A DNA stretch of 40,721 bases, taken from Chloroflexota bacterium (GTDB lineage: Bacteria > Chloroflexota > Anaerolineae > Anaerolineales > Anaerolineaceae). Shown in pieces: positions 22,662 to 29,889 of the stretch; the stretch's first letter is position 1; the number at the start of each line of letters is the position of its first letter. A program made the position numbers and the translations under genes. The stretch is from assembly GCA_012798455.1 (NCBI GenBank), contig JAAZNC010000036.1:1-40721 (forward strand), given 5' to 3'. Under the pieces are notes generated by a model, which was not told the DNA's origin, searched no databases, and saw nothing but the letters and a program-made list of their open reading frames with translations.

Positions 22662-23878
22662 CTCTGTTCCTCCTCAATTTCATTCTTTAAACTGATCTTT
22701 TCGTTTGGGATGAGAAAAACAAAGAACAAACCCACCAGACTAAGAATTCCGCTTAGAAGAAATGCAAACTTACCGCCAAACTGGTCATACAGATAGCCAA
22801 ACAAGATATTTGAAACGGCGCCCATGGTAAAAAGGATTGCCAGGTAAGTGCCATTTGCAAAGGAGCGATCTTGTGGTGAATATCCCTGTACCATGGAAAG
22901 TGCCGTAGGAAGGTACATACCAGAGAAGAATCCACTGAAGAACAAGCTAATAATTTGTAGAATATTCTGAGAGTAGATAAATGTAAAGAGGAATATAGCG
23001 GATCCAAATAAAGAGGTGAACAATACCGGTTTCCCTCCAACCTTGTCTTTATAGATACCCCCAATGACCGTTCCAAGCACTCCACCACCCATCACCAGGG
23101 TTAGCGCAGTACCTGCTAACCACAGGTTAATCCCATTTTCTGTCAGATAGGTTGGCACATAAACATTGGTTGTGGATTGGAGTGCTGCCCTTGAAGCAGC
23201 TACTAGGATGATGGGAAACAGGATGGGTGTGATATTTTTAAAAGATGATTTAACCGAGCCGTGGCTGATTTTCACGTGATTCCGTACTGCATCGATCTTG
23301 TTCAGTCGGAAATATAAAATGAAAGATGCAATCGCTGCCGGAATGATCAAATATGGCATGGCTCTCATTGAGAATACATTGATGAATGAAATGATCAACA
23401 AAGGGCTTATCATCCATCCGGTTTCACCCCCTACCATCCATAAGCTCAATCCCTTTCCGGAGTGTTTGCCAGATACTTTACCGGCAATGGGGGGTGCAAC
23501 TGCGTGAAAGCAAGCTGAACTCAGCCCTGCAATCAATAATGAAATGGAGAGGATTTCCGGACCTGGCGCAACACCGATCAGACTCATAAAAATACCTGTA
23601 ATGAGCGGGAAGAAGAAGATATATTTTTGCAAGTTGGTCTTATCAGCCAGGCGACCGAAGATCGGTTGTGTTACGGAAGGCCATTGCAAGAAAGCACTTA
23701 GGAGCCCAGCTTGAAATTTGGAGAATCCAAAATTGAGGATCAGAATAGGCAAGATCGGAGAAAGAATCCCCGTATAGAAATCATTTAATAGGTGGGTGGA
23801 GGATAAAATGGCAGTCTGCCATAAGGGGTTATCCTTTTTTAAGGTTGTGATCGGTTGGCTAATATTGAGTTCTGTCAT
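22658..23878 (-). CDS. MFS transporter, fosmidomycin-resistance (Fsr)-like
   Basis: A 406-residue major facilitator with about 12 transmembrane segments. The N-terminal STHLLNDFYTGILSPILPIL and the motif GRLADKTNLQKY between TM2 and TM3, plus FHAVAPPIAGKVSGKHSGKGLSLWMVGGETGWMISP, resemble the Fsr group of exporters (FHP..A motif, gene fsr of E. coli). The substrate is unknown. The ATG at 23878 is chosen for its AAGGTG site and N-terminus; the reading frame extends 48 nt further upstream to an ATG without a ribosome site. It shares its upstream region with the divergent attenuator at 23980-24180 and is coupled to alaX. Confidence 0.88.
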   Translation of the reverse strand: MTELNISQPITTLKKDNPLWQTAILSSTHLLNDFYTGILSPILPILILNFGFSKFQAGLLSAFLQWPSVTQPIFGRLADKTNLQKYIFFFPLITGIFMSLIGVAPGPEILSISLLIAGLSSACFHAVAPPIAGKVSGKHSGKGLSLWMVGGETGWMISPLLIISFINVFSMRAMPYLIIPAAIASFILYFRLNKIDAVRNHVKISHGSVKSSFKNITPILFPIILVAASRAALQSTTNVYVPTYLTENGINLWLAGTALTLVMGGGVLGTVIGGIYKDKVGGKPVLFTSLFGSAIFLFTFIYSQNILQIISLFFSGFFSGMYLPTALSMVQGYSPQDRSFANGTYLAILFTMGAVSNILFGYLYDQFGGKFAFLLSGILSLVGLFFVFLIPNEKISLKNEIEEEQR

Positions 23879-23943
23879 GAAAACACCTTGTCTTGAATTT
23901 AATATTAATTCGGTATAGCATAACACGATTCGAGAATCTATAA

Positions 23944-23957
23944 AACATTACAATGTT
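23944..23957. promoter_or_regulatory. short dyad in the divergent MFS intergenic region
   Basis: AACATT and AATGTT flank a 2-nt centre. It lies between the two divergent MFS genes, about 66 bp from the start of the leftward one, and could be an operator. Evidence is only symmetry. Confidence 0.25.
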
Positions 23958-23979
23958 GGATTAGGACAGGTGACTAAAA

Positions 23980-24002
23980 AATTACTTGACACCAAAGTAA
24001 TT
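23980..24002. promoter_or_regulatory. operator-like dyad over the MFS promoter -35
   Basis: AATTACTT (23980-23987) and AAGTAATT (23995-24002) form a perfect 8-bp inverted repeat around 7 nt. It overlaps the TTGACA box. Size and spacing suit a MarR- or TetR-type repressor; no such regulator is encoded in this window. Confidence 0.6.
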
Positions 24003-24014
24003 CACCGATAGAAT
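23986..24014 (+). promoter_or_regulatory. promoter of the MFS attenuator leader
   Basis: Consensus -35 TTGACA (23986-23991), exactly 17 bp, then TAGAAT (24009-24014). The predicted start near 24021 puts the leader Shine-Dalgarno within 20 nt of the RNA 5' end. Confidence 0.85.
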
Positions 24015-24056
24015 CATGTTTATCGTAAATAAATAAAGCAGGAGGTAGAAACAAGC

Positions 24057-24116
24057 ATGAACGAGTTTGGAACCAATTGTCACCAAAAAGACACACCTCC
24101 TGTGTTTAATTCTTAA
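24057..24116 (+). CDS. 19-residue leader peptide of the MFS efflux gene
   Basis: Short ORF encoding MNEFGTNCHQKDTPPVFNS, with a full Shine-Dalgarno CAGGAGGT 10 nt before the ATG and a near-consensus promoter just upstream. The codons for Thr-Pro-Pro-Val contain ACCTCCTG, the exact complement of the leader's own Shine-Dalgarno, so the coding sequence is constrained by RNA pairing. The Pro-Pro pair could also slow the ribosome. It resembles the leader peptides of inducible drug-resistance genes in organisation rather than sequence. Confidence 0.7.
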   Translation: MNEFGTNCHQKDTPPVFNS

Positions 24117-24149
24117 CACCCCTTCTATAAGAATAAAAGAATATCACAG

Positions 24150-24179
24150 CCACAGGTGTGCTTGATCCCTGTGGTTTTT
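24150..24179 (+). terminator. leader terminator upstream of the MFS gene
   Basis: CCACAGG and CCTGTGG pair around an 11-nt loop, followed by TTTTT. It lies 34 nt after the leader-peptide stop and 180 nt before the MFS start. Confidence 0.75.
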
Positions 24180-24270
24180 CGTTTTCAGTGCGCCATACCA
24201 TGGGGAGCAAGGGATGGGCGTATTGTTGCAAGTATTTGTGAAGTCTTGGTGGAGGAATAGGAGGAAGAAA

Positions 24271-24303
24271 ATGATGTTGTATGAAAAGGATTGTAGATCA
24301 TAG
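24271..24303 (+). CDS. possible second short upstream ORF (10 codons)
   Basis: ATG ATG TTG ... TAG encoding MMLYEKDCRS, preceded by a strong AGGAGG 6 nt upstream. It lies between the leader terminator and the MFS start, 56 nt before the latter. It may influence translation of the transporter mRNA or be fortuitous. Confidence 0.3.
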   Translation: MMLYEKDCRS

Positions 24304-24359
24304 GAAAAACACCGTTTCTGGTAGAGGTTGTTTAAGGATTTATTTTTAGGAGAAATACA

Positions 24360-25655
24360 TTGTTAAAAAATTTTGAAAGAACCTATCGAAAATTCGATAA
24401 AAATTTTTGGGTGTTGGTTGCAGCATCGTTCATCGATACGTTGGGCGGGTCATTGATCTTTCCCTTCCTATCCCTTTTTATGACCCGGAAATTCAATGTG
24501 GGAATGACCGAAGTCGGTACTATGTTTCTGATCTGGGGATTAGGTGCAGGTTTGCTGGGCAATACCCTGGGTGGAGCTCTAGCGGATAAATTCGGTAGAA
24601 AGACCAATTTGATCTTCGGGTTGATCGCCAGCGCAAGCAGTGCTCTATTGATGGTTTTTATCCAGGACATTGTGGTTTTCTATATTGTGATTGGTATCAT
24701 TGGCATTTTTGAGGATATCGCTGGACCTGCGCGCCAAGCAATGATCGCCGATCTGGTGCCGGAGGATATTCGCACGGATGCCTATGGCATCATGCGCATT
24801 GTATTCAATCTTTCCGTCACCATTGGACCGGCGATCGGTGGTTTGATGGCTGCCAGGTCGTTCAATTTACTCTTCATTATCGATTTCTTCATCAGTTTGC
24901 TGGTTGCCGGTATAGTATTCCTGTTCCTCCCGGAAACCAAACCGCAAACTGCCGAGCACCATAGGGAAGAAGGCTTGAAAGAGACTTTCCAGGGTTACCG
25001 ATTGGTGTTGAAAGATAAGCTTTTTATTGCCTTTGTGGTGGTGGTAATGCTGGAGACATTGATGTATTTCAATATGAACAGCACGCTCTCGGTTTTCCTG
25101 GTCAATTTTGGCGGGATCACTACCCAGCAGTTCGGGTATATTTTGAGCCTCAATGCCGGCATGGTGGTGCTCTTACAAATGTTATTTAGCCGCCTGGTTG
25201 CGGGTTGGAAGCCGATGCTTACCATGGTAATTGGGAATATTCTGTATGTGATCGGGTTTAGTATGTACGGTTATGTGAATAACTATGGTATGTATTTGTT
25301 CGCGATGGTGATCATCACCATTGGTGAGATGATCATCGCCCCGGTTGCCCAATCACTGGTAGCACATTTCGCGCCGGAGGAAATGCGCGGTCGCTATATG
25401 GCGATCAATGCTATGGCATGGGTCATCCCGGTTTCCATCGGACCTTTGGGTGCGGGGTTCATCATGGATAATTTCGATCCGCGTTTATTATGGTTTGTTG
25501 CAGGCGGTATCGGATTGCTGGATGTAATTGGATTTCTCACATTACACTTTAAAGCCGGGAAGAAATTCGAAGCCAAACAGAATGGGCATAAGATAGCAAT
25601 GGGCAATGATGCGGTGCCTCCAATGGTTGAAGCAAAAGCAACAATCTCTGAATAA
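24360..25655 (+). CDS. MFS transporter, DHA1-type drug efflux candidate
   Basis: A 431-residue major facilitator with 12 predicted transmembrane segments. The A-motif is GGALADKFGRK between TM2 and TM3, and GPARQAMIADLVPEDIR and GPAIGGLMAA (motif C-like) suit a drug:proton antiporter of the DHA1 group. The start is TTG at 24360, preceded by TTAGGAGA at the right distance; the protein then begins MLKNFERTYRKFDKNF. The hydrophilic central loop (PETKPQTAEHHREEG) and C-terminal tail are typical. Expression should depend on the leader attenuator and the dyad at 23980-24180, which is why I favour an efflux pump for an inhibitor of translation. The substrate itself is not visible. Confidence 0.87.
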   Translation: MLKNFERTYRKFDKNFWVLVAASFIDTLGGSLIFPFLSLFMTRKFNVGMTEVGTMFLIWGLGAGLLGNTLGGALADKFGRKTNLIFGLIASASSALLMVFIQDIVVFYIVIGIIGIFEDIAGPARQAMIADLVPEDIRTDAYGIMRIVFNLSVTIGPAIGGLMAARSFNLLFIIDFFISLLVAGIVFLFLPETKPQTAEHHREEGLKETFQGYRLVLKDKLFIAFVVVVMLETLMYFNMNSTLSVFLVNFGGITTQQFGYILSLNAGMVVLLQMLFSRLVAGWKPMLTMVIGNILYVIGFSMYGYVNNYGMYLFAMVIITIGEMIIAPVAQSLVAHFAPEEMRGRYMAINAMAWVIPVSIGPLGAGFIMDNFDPRLLWFVAGGIGLLDVIGFLTLHFKAGKKFEAKQNGHKIAMGNDAVPPMVEAKATISE

Positions 25656-25659
25656 CAAA

Positions 25660-25688
25660 AAAGGGTTTGGATCTTATCCAAACCCTTT
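25660..25688 (+). terminator. terminator after the MFS gene
   Basis: AAAGGGTTTGGAT (25660-25672) pairs with ATCCAAACCCTTT (25676-25688) around a 3-nt loop, directly after the MFS stop codon. Confidence 0.85.
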
Positions 25689-25724
25689 CCTCAATAATTT
25701 CCCTGAAAATAATTTACAATTTAT

Positions 25725-25749
25725 GTAACAATTTTGAAATGTGTTCGTT
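25725..25749 (+). promoter_or_regulatory. candidate ECF-sigma promoter
   Basis: GTAAC (25725-25729) and CGTT (25746-25749) are 16 nt apart, the usual layout of ECF sigma promoters, immediately before the ECF sigma gene. It suggests autoregulation. The implied start is almost at the ATG (25757), which has no Shine-Dalgarno. Confidence 0.4.
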
Positions 25750-25756
25750 TTAATAA

Positions 25757-26344
25757 ATGAATTCAAAGATGCTTTCCGATGCTGCCATGAATAATGAAGC
25801 CCGCACTGTGCAGAATGCGATCAGCGGTGATAGGCAGGCATTCACACAATTATTCGACCAGTTCTATGAACCGATCAATCGCTATTTCTTTTTTCATTTA
25901 ACGCAGTCTTCTGACTCGGATGATCTCAGCGAGATGGTCTTTTTGCAAGCGTGGCGGAACATTAAAAAATTCGATCCATCTAAAGGAACGTTCAAAGCCT
26001 GGCTTTACCGCATTGCACACAATCTACTGGTAGATCACTATCGCCGTCAAAAAGAAAAGGTGCCTCTGGATGAGATCACTGATCTGCCTTCTACAATGAA
26101 TTCGTCAGAACAAACATTGATTGAGCACCAACAGGTTTTGCAGTTAAAGTGGGCGCTCTTGCAGTTGGACGAAAGGTCACGAGATGTGCTTATTTGCCGT
26201 TATGTTAATGAGATGAGCCATCGTGAAACAGCTAGGATGCTCAAGCTAACAGAAGGGAATGTGCGAGTGATTCAGATGCGTGCCCTGAAAAAGATGAAGA
26301 ACTTTTTCGCGGAGGACATAGATGAGCAAACGAAATTCGAATAG
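25757..26344 (+). CDS. ECF-type RNA polymerase sigma factor
   Basis: A 195-residue sigma-70 family factor with only regions 2 and 4. Region 2 spans about residues 22-98 (FTQLFDQFYEPINRYFFFHL, MVFLQAWRNIKKFDPSKGTFKAWLYRIAHNLLVDHYRR), and region 4 about 130-182 (LLQLDERSRDVLICRYVNEMSHRETARMLKLTEGNVRVIQMRALKKM) holds the -35 reading HTH. The gene overlaps the next one by 23 nt, a usual arrangement for sigma and anti-sigma. The ATG at 25757 has no clear ribosome site; an alternative ATG lies 10 codons in. A possible own promoter lies at 25725. Confidence 0.92.
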   Translation: MNSKMLSDAAMNNEARTVQNAISGDRQAFTQLFDQFYEPINRYFFFHLTQSSDSDDLSEMVFLQAWRNIKKFDPSKGTFKAWLYRIAHNLLVDHYRRQKEKVPLDEITDLPSTMNSSEQTLIEHQQVLQLKWALLQLDERSRDVLICRYVNEMSHRETARMLKLTEGNVRVIQMRALKKMKNFFAEDIDEQTKFE

Positions 26345-27452
26345 AAGAATGAACGAGGATCTATGTAGACTTGGTGAACAGATCAATGCCATTTCACTCC
26401 ATTATGAACCCGATAAGAATGTCAAAACAGCCACCAGGTTTAGATTATTACAGAAAATCGCAAAAGAACAAGAAAATGTAACATCCATGCCTAATCTTCG
26501 TTTTAATAAACAAGTATCTGACCAACCTAGAAGGAGGTTTGCGATGTCGTGGATGTTTATAGCAGTAACATTGATGGCGCTGGCGGGTGGAACTGGTACC
26601 GTGTATGCTTCTAACGATGCCCTGCCCGGAGATATTCTGTATCCGGTGAAGATCGCATCGGAGGATGTACAACTTTTCTTCAGCGATGATGAGAATGATG
26701 CGGATCTGTTGCTTTCATTCATGGATAAAAGGCTTGAAGAGATGGACACATTGGTAGAGGAAGGGGATGAAGAAGCGCTTGATCTCGCCTTGAATACTTA
26801 TCAGAACCAACTTGAACAACTAACCAACCTGATGAGCCAGCGTCAACCAGAGGATCCAATCGCCGGTGATGCTCTTGCAGCTCAGGTGCAAAGTCGCCTG
26901 GAGGAGCAAGCACAACGCATGTTGAATATCAACGAAGAAGTCGGTGAAAGATTACAGATGCAATTACAAACCCAGGATCGTATCGAAACGCAGGATCAAT
27001 TGCAGTTGAAAGATGGGGTTGGGAGCCAGGGACAGGGAGTGGAAGATATTACCAATGCGGAAACAGTTCCTTCTGACAATCAACAGGATGGCAGCCAATC
27101 AGGTGAACCACAAAATCAAAACCAGTCCAAGATGTCCGCTAGTTTGCAGACCTACAATCTCTCAGCAGATGACCGTCTATCTTTGCGTTTTGTTATCAGT
27201 GGGCAACCATCTGGCAATATCTATGTCCGAGTGAACGGAGTGCAGTATGCCTGTTCACATTCCAACGGCTCGATTAACTGCGAGGGTCCTGCCCCTGTCA
27301 ATGAAGATGCCCTGATTGAAGTGGTTGATGCCGGCAGTGGTACACTGTTATACAGTCAACGGATCACCATACCCGCAGCTCAGGGTTCAGATTCATCTAA
27401 TGGTAGCGGAGGCGGGCAAGGGGAGGGCGGTTCAGGAGGAAAACAGCATTAA
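26322..27452 (+). CDS. DUF5667 membrane protein, probable anti-sigma factor
   Basis: A 376-residue single-pass membrane protein. The first about 70 residues are cytosolic and would contact the sigma factor; one transmembrane helix follows (MSWMFIAVTLMALAGGTGTVYA). Outside it begins ASNDALPGDILYPVKIASEDVQLFFS, the signature of DUF5667, with a helical Glu/Gln-rich stretch (EEMDTLVEEGDEEALDLALNTYQNQLEQL), a very Gln-rich linker, and a small C-terminal domain. The tail is Gly/Ser-rich. GGAGGACATAG precedes the ATG, which lies inside the sigma gene (23-nt overlap). The anti-sigma role is inferred from position and topology. Confidence 0.85.
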   Translation: MSKRNSNRRMNEDLCRLGEQINAISLHYEPDKNVKTATRFRLLQKIAKEQENVTSMPNLRFNKQVSDQPRRRFAMSWMFIAVTLMALAGGTGTVYASNDALPGDILYPVKIASEDVQLFFSDDENDADLLLSFMDKRLEEMDTLVEEGDEEALDLALNTYQNQLEQLTNLMSQRQPEDPIAGDALAAQVQSRLEEQAQRMLNINEEVGERLQMQLQTQDRIETQDQLQLKDGVGSQGQGVEDITNAETVPSDNQQDGSQSGEPQNQNQSKMSASLQTYNLSADDRLSLRFVISGQPSGNIYVRVNGVQYACSHSNGSINCEGPAPVNEDALIEVVDAGSGTLLYSQRITIPAAQGSDSSNGSGGGQGEGGSGGKQH

Positions 27453-27487
27453 TAGCTTGTAAGTGAAAGCATTTGCCTGACCACGAG

Positions 27488-27516
27488 TTGGACACCATTA
27501 TCACGATGGTGTCCAA
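27488..27516 (+). terminator. terminator after the sigma/anti-sigma operon
   Basis: TTGGACACCAT (27488-27498) pairs with ATGGTGTCCAA (27506-27516) around 7 nt, followed by TTTTATTT. Confidence 0.85.
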
Positions 27517-27675
27517 TTTTATTTATGGATAGATGGATTGTTCGAACGACTATCTGTTTTTTATATTTCGGATTTTATAATGATTGTTGGTACTGCATTA
27601 AAAAAACCTGGGGCAATTTCTTGCGTATATCCTTATGAAAGGAATTTTTGTTGTCTGTTCAAAGCGGAGGAATAT

Positions 27676-28620
27676 ATGACTGGTAATATTGCAGTGCGAG
27701 CAGAGGGACTGAAGAAATATTATAAGAACATCAAAGCGGTGGATGGTGTTGACTTTTCCATTAAAGAAGGGGAGATATTCAGTCTTTTAGGACCAAACGG
27801 TGCTGGAAAAACCACTACCATCCATATGCTAACGGGTTTGTTTGCTCCGGATGCGGGCGATGCTTATATTTTCGATAATTCCATTAAAAACGCTGCCCTT
27901 AAAGCAAAAGCCCTCATGGGGATTGTCCCTCAGGAAATTGCGCTCTATGAGGATCTTACTGCCAGAGAAAATCTGTTTTTTTGGGGTAGGTTGTATGGGT
28001 TAAAAGGTGCGCAGCTCAAGCAGCGTGTGGGAGAAATACTTGATCTGATCGGGTTACAGGAACGCCAGCATCAAAAAATTGCCAAATATTCGGGTGGCAT
28101 GAAACGGCGGGTCAATATTGGCATCGCATTATTACACTTGCCACACCTGGTTATCATGGATGAACCTACCGTTGGGATCGATCCACAGAGCCGGCGTCAC
28201 ATTTTGGATAACGTGTTGGAGTTGAATAAAAAAGGTATGACAGTGCTTTACACCACCCATTATATGGAAGAAGCCCAGGAACTCTCTGATCATATCGCCA
28301 TCATGGATCAGGGGAAGATCGTCGCGTGCGGTACCCATGCCGAGCTGGTAAAACTGATTGGGGAACAGGATCGGGTCGAATTGATCCTCAGTCAGGATGG
28401 TGGAAAAGTGCTACAGGCTTGGAGGGAGTTGAAGGGTGTATCTCAAATTATGGAAGAGGATGGGAAGGTGATCCTCTTGGTAGATGACAGCAACCAAGTG
28501 TTGCCAGAGCTCTTCAAGATCGCTAATCGTAATGCAGCCCGCATTGCTTCGGTTGCTATCCATGAACCGAACCTGGAGACCGTCTTTCTGCATTTGACCG
28601 GCAAAGCACTGCGCGATTAA
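27676..28620 (+). CDS. ABC exporter ATP-binding protein (ABC-2 type)
   Basis: A 314-residue ABC ATPase of the DrrA/CcmA group. Walker A is GPNGAGKTT, the Q-loop GIVPQE, the signature YSGGMKRR, Walker B LVIMDEPTVGIDPQ and the switch His in TTHYMEEAQ. The last about 85 residues form the small regulatory domain found in drug and polysaccharide exporters (ELILSQDGGKVLQAWRELKG... LETVFLHLTGKALRD). The ATG at 27676 is chosen because of GGAGG 5 nt upstream; the frame is open about 140 nt further. It starts an operon with two ABC-2 permeases at 9-nt spacings. The exported substrate is unknown. Confidence 0.94.
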   Translation: MTGNIAVRAEGLKKYYKNIKAVDGVDFSIKEGEIFSLLGPNGAGKTTTIHMLTGLFAPDAGDAYIFDNSIKNAALKAKALMGIVPQEIALYEDLTARENLFFWGRLYGLKGAQLKQRVGEILDLIGLQERQHQKIAKYSGGMKRRVNIGIALLHLPHLVIMDEPTVGIDPQSRRHILDNVLELNKKGMTVLYTTHYMEEAQELSDHIAIMDQGKIVACGTHAELVKLIGEQDRVELILSQDGGKVLQAWRELKGVSQIMEEDGKVILLVDDSNQVLPELFKIANRNAARIASVAIHEPNLETVFLHLTGKALRD

Positions 28621-28629
28621 GGAGCTGGC

Positions 28630-29880
28630 ATGAAAAAAATAATTGTTATTGCCGTGAAAGATCTGTTGCGATCACTGCGCAGCATGTTCTTCATTGGAAT
28701 CTCCATAGCTGCCCCTTTATTGCTGGCTTTTCTCTTTTCGATAGCATTTGGTGGTGAGGAAAGCAGCACATCATTTTCAATAGAAATGGCTTTTGCCAAC
28801 CAGGATGTGCCGCCACAGGGAAGCTCCAACTTGGGTGCGGTAGTACAGGATGTATTTATGTCAGAAGAGCTGCGCGATCTAATCCATTTGACAGAAGTAC
28901 CGGATGAAGCCAGTGCTTTACAGTGCATTCTGGATCAACGATTCAGTGCTGCCTTGATCATACCTGTGAATTTTAGCAGTGCAATAATCGAAGAGAGTTC
29001 ATCTACCCGACTGCGCATCATCACAGATCCTACCGCAACCATTGTGCCACAAATTCTTGACTATATTGTCACCACGATCGCAGATTCTTTTTCTGCTTCT
29101 AAAATCACTATGTCACTGGCTGTGGAAGAACTGCAGCAGCAAGGTGAACAGGCTGATGATGCTTTTTATTCCAATTTGAACGATAAACTGAACTCCCAAT
29201 CTAATTCTGAAGCTTCTTATCTTATAATTGTGGACCCCAAGGGATCGACTGAAGAAGTGCAGGCTTCTCCTCAACAGCAGAAGATCATCGCTGCTATTAT
29301 GGTAGGTATGATGGTCTTCTTTTCCTTTTACACAGGTGCATTTGCCTCGGAATCGATCCTTTTAGAAGAGGAGAAAGGTACCCTGGCACGCAAATTCGTC
29401 TCTCCCACACCCATCCGCACCATTCTGGCAGGAAAATTCTTGGGCGTTTTTATCACCTTGCTGGTGCAGGTGATTGTGTTGCTGGTTAGTTCAGCGCTTA
29501 TCTTCAAGATCGATTGGGGTAATTGGGCTACGGTGTGCCTGGCAGGCACAGCTATGATCATCGCAGCCGCCGGATTTGGATTGTTCTTGATGTCACTGCT
29601 ACGCGATTCGCGCCAGACTGGTATTGTGCTGGGCGGGGTGATGACCTTTACCGGAATGGTAGGCGGGCTTTTTACCACCGGAATTGAGAACATACCATCT
29701 TTTATGGAAATATTGAAGAAAATCGTTCCACAGGGTTGGGCACTGCAAATGTGGCAATCGGTGATAGCAGGAGTTACTCCATCGCAGATCATCTTCCCCG
29801 TTCTGGTTCTATTGAGTGTAGGGATTGTTTTCTTTGGCATCGCTGTCTCTCGTTTTCAACGGCGTTTTGCCAAGAATTAG
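28630..29880 (+). CDS. ABC-2 type permease (subunit 1)
   Basis: A 416-residue permease of the ABC-2/YhfE-YbhR type: one N-terminal transmembrane helix (about residues 18-37), a large extracellular domain of about 170 residues, then six transmembrane helices. The middle motif ESILLEEEKGTLARKFVSPTPIRTILAGKFLGVFI, with the E-R pair and TP turn, contacts the ATPase in this family. The conserved GWALQMWQSVIAGV stretch near the C-terminus is typical. It lies 9 nt after the ATPase gene and 9 nt before a paralogous permease, so the exporter is likely a heterodimeric channel. Confidence 0.9.
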   Translation: MKKIIVIAVKDLLRSLRSMFFIGISIAAPLLLAFLFSIAFGGEESSTSFSIEMAFANQDVPPQGSSNLGAVVQDVFMSEELRDLIHLTEVPDEASALQCILDQRFSAALIIPVNFSSAIIEESSSTRLRIITDPTATIVPQILDYIVTTIADSFSASKITMSLAVEELQQQGEQADDAFYSNLNDKLNSQSNSEASYLIIVDPKGSTEEVQASPQQQKIIAAIMVGMMVFFSFYTGAFASESILLEEEKGTLARKFVSPTPIRTILAGKFLGVFITLLVQVIVLLVSSALIFKIDWGNWATVCLAGTAMIIAAAGFGLFLMSLLRDSRQTGIVLGGVMTFTGMVGGLFTTGIENIPSFMEILKKIVPQGWALQMWQSVIAGVTPSQIIFPVLVLLSVGIVFFGIAVSRFQRRFAKN

Positions 29881-29889
29881 GAGCTGAGT

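Larger units (their letters stand above)
24039..24179 (+). promoter_or_regulatory. four-segment RNA attenuator upstream of the MFS gene
   Basis: Segment 1 CAGGAGGT (24039-24046) pairs with segment 2 ACCTCCTG (24095-24102). Segment 3 CCACAGG (24150-24156) pairs with segment 4 CCTGTGG (24168-24174) followed by TTTTT, an intrinsic terminator. Segment 2 CACACCTCCTGTG (24092-24104) can instead pair with CACAGGTGTG (24151-24160) over 10 bp with a 3-nt bulge, which would destroy the terminator. Stalling of a ribosome on the leader would expose segment 2 and favour the antiterminator. Confidence 0.7.

Noticed and set aside
24199..24240. 12-codon ORF (MGSKGWAYCCKYL) after the MFS leader terminator
   Set aside because: It has no ribosome site, unlike the 10-codon ORF at 24271.
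27540..27550. GTTCGAAC palindrome as a LexA or other operator
   Set aside because: It is too short and does not match the GAAC-N4-GTTC arrangement; no promoter is clearly associated.
27538..27675. N-terminal extension of the ABC ATPase from an upstream start
   Set aside because: The extra sequence does not resemble an ATPase N-terminus and lacks a ribosome site, whereas ATG 27676 has GGAGG.
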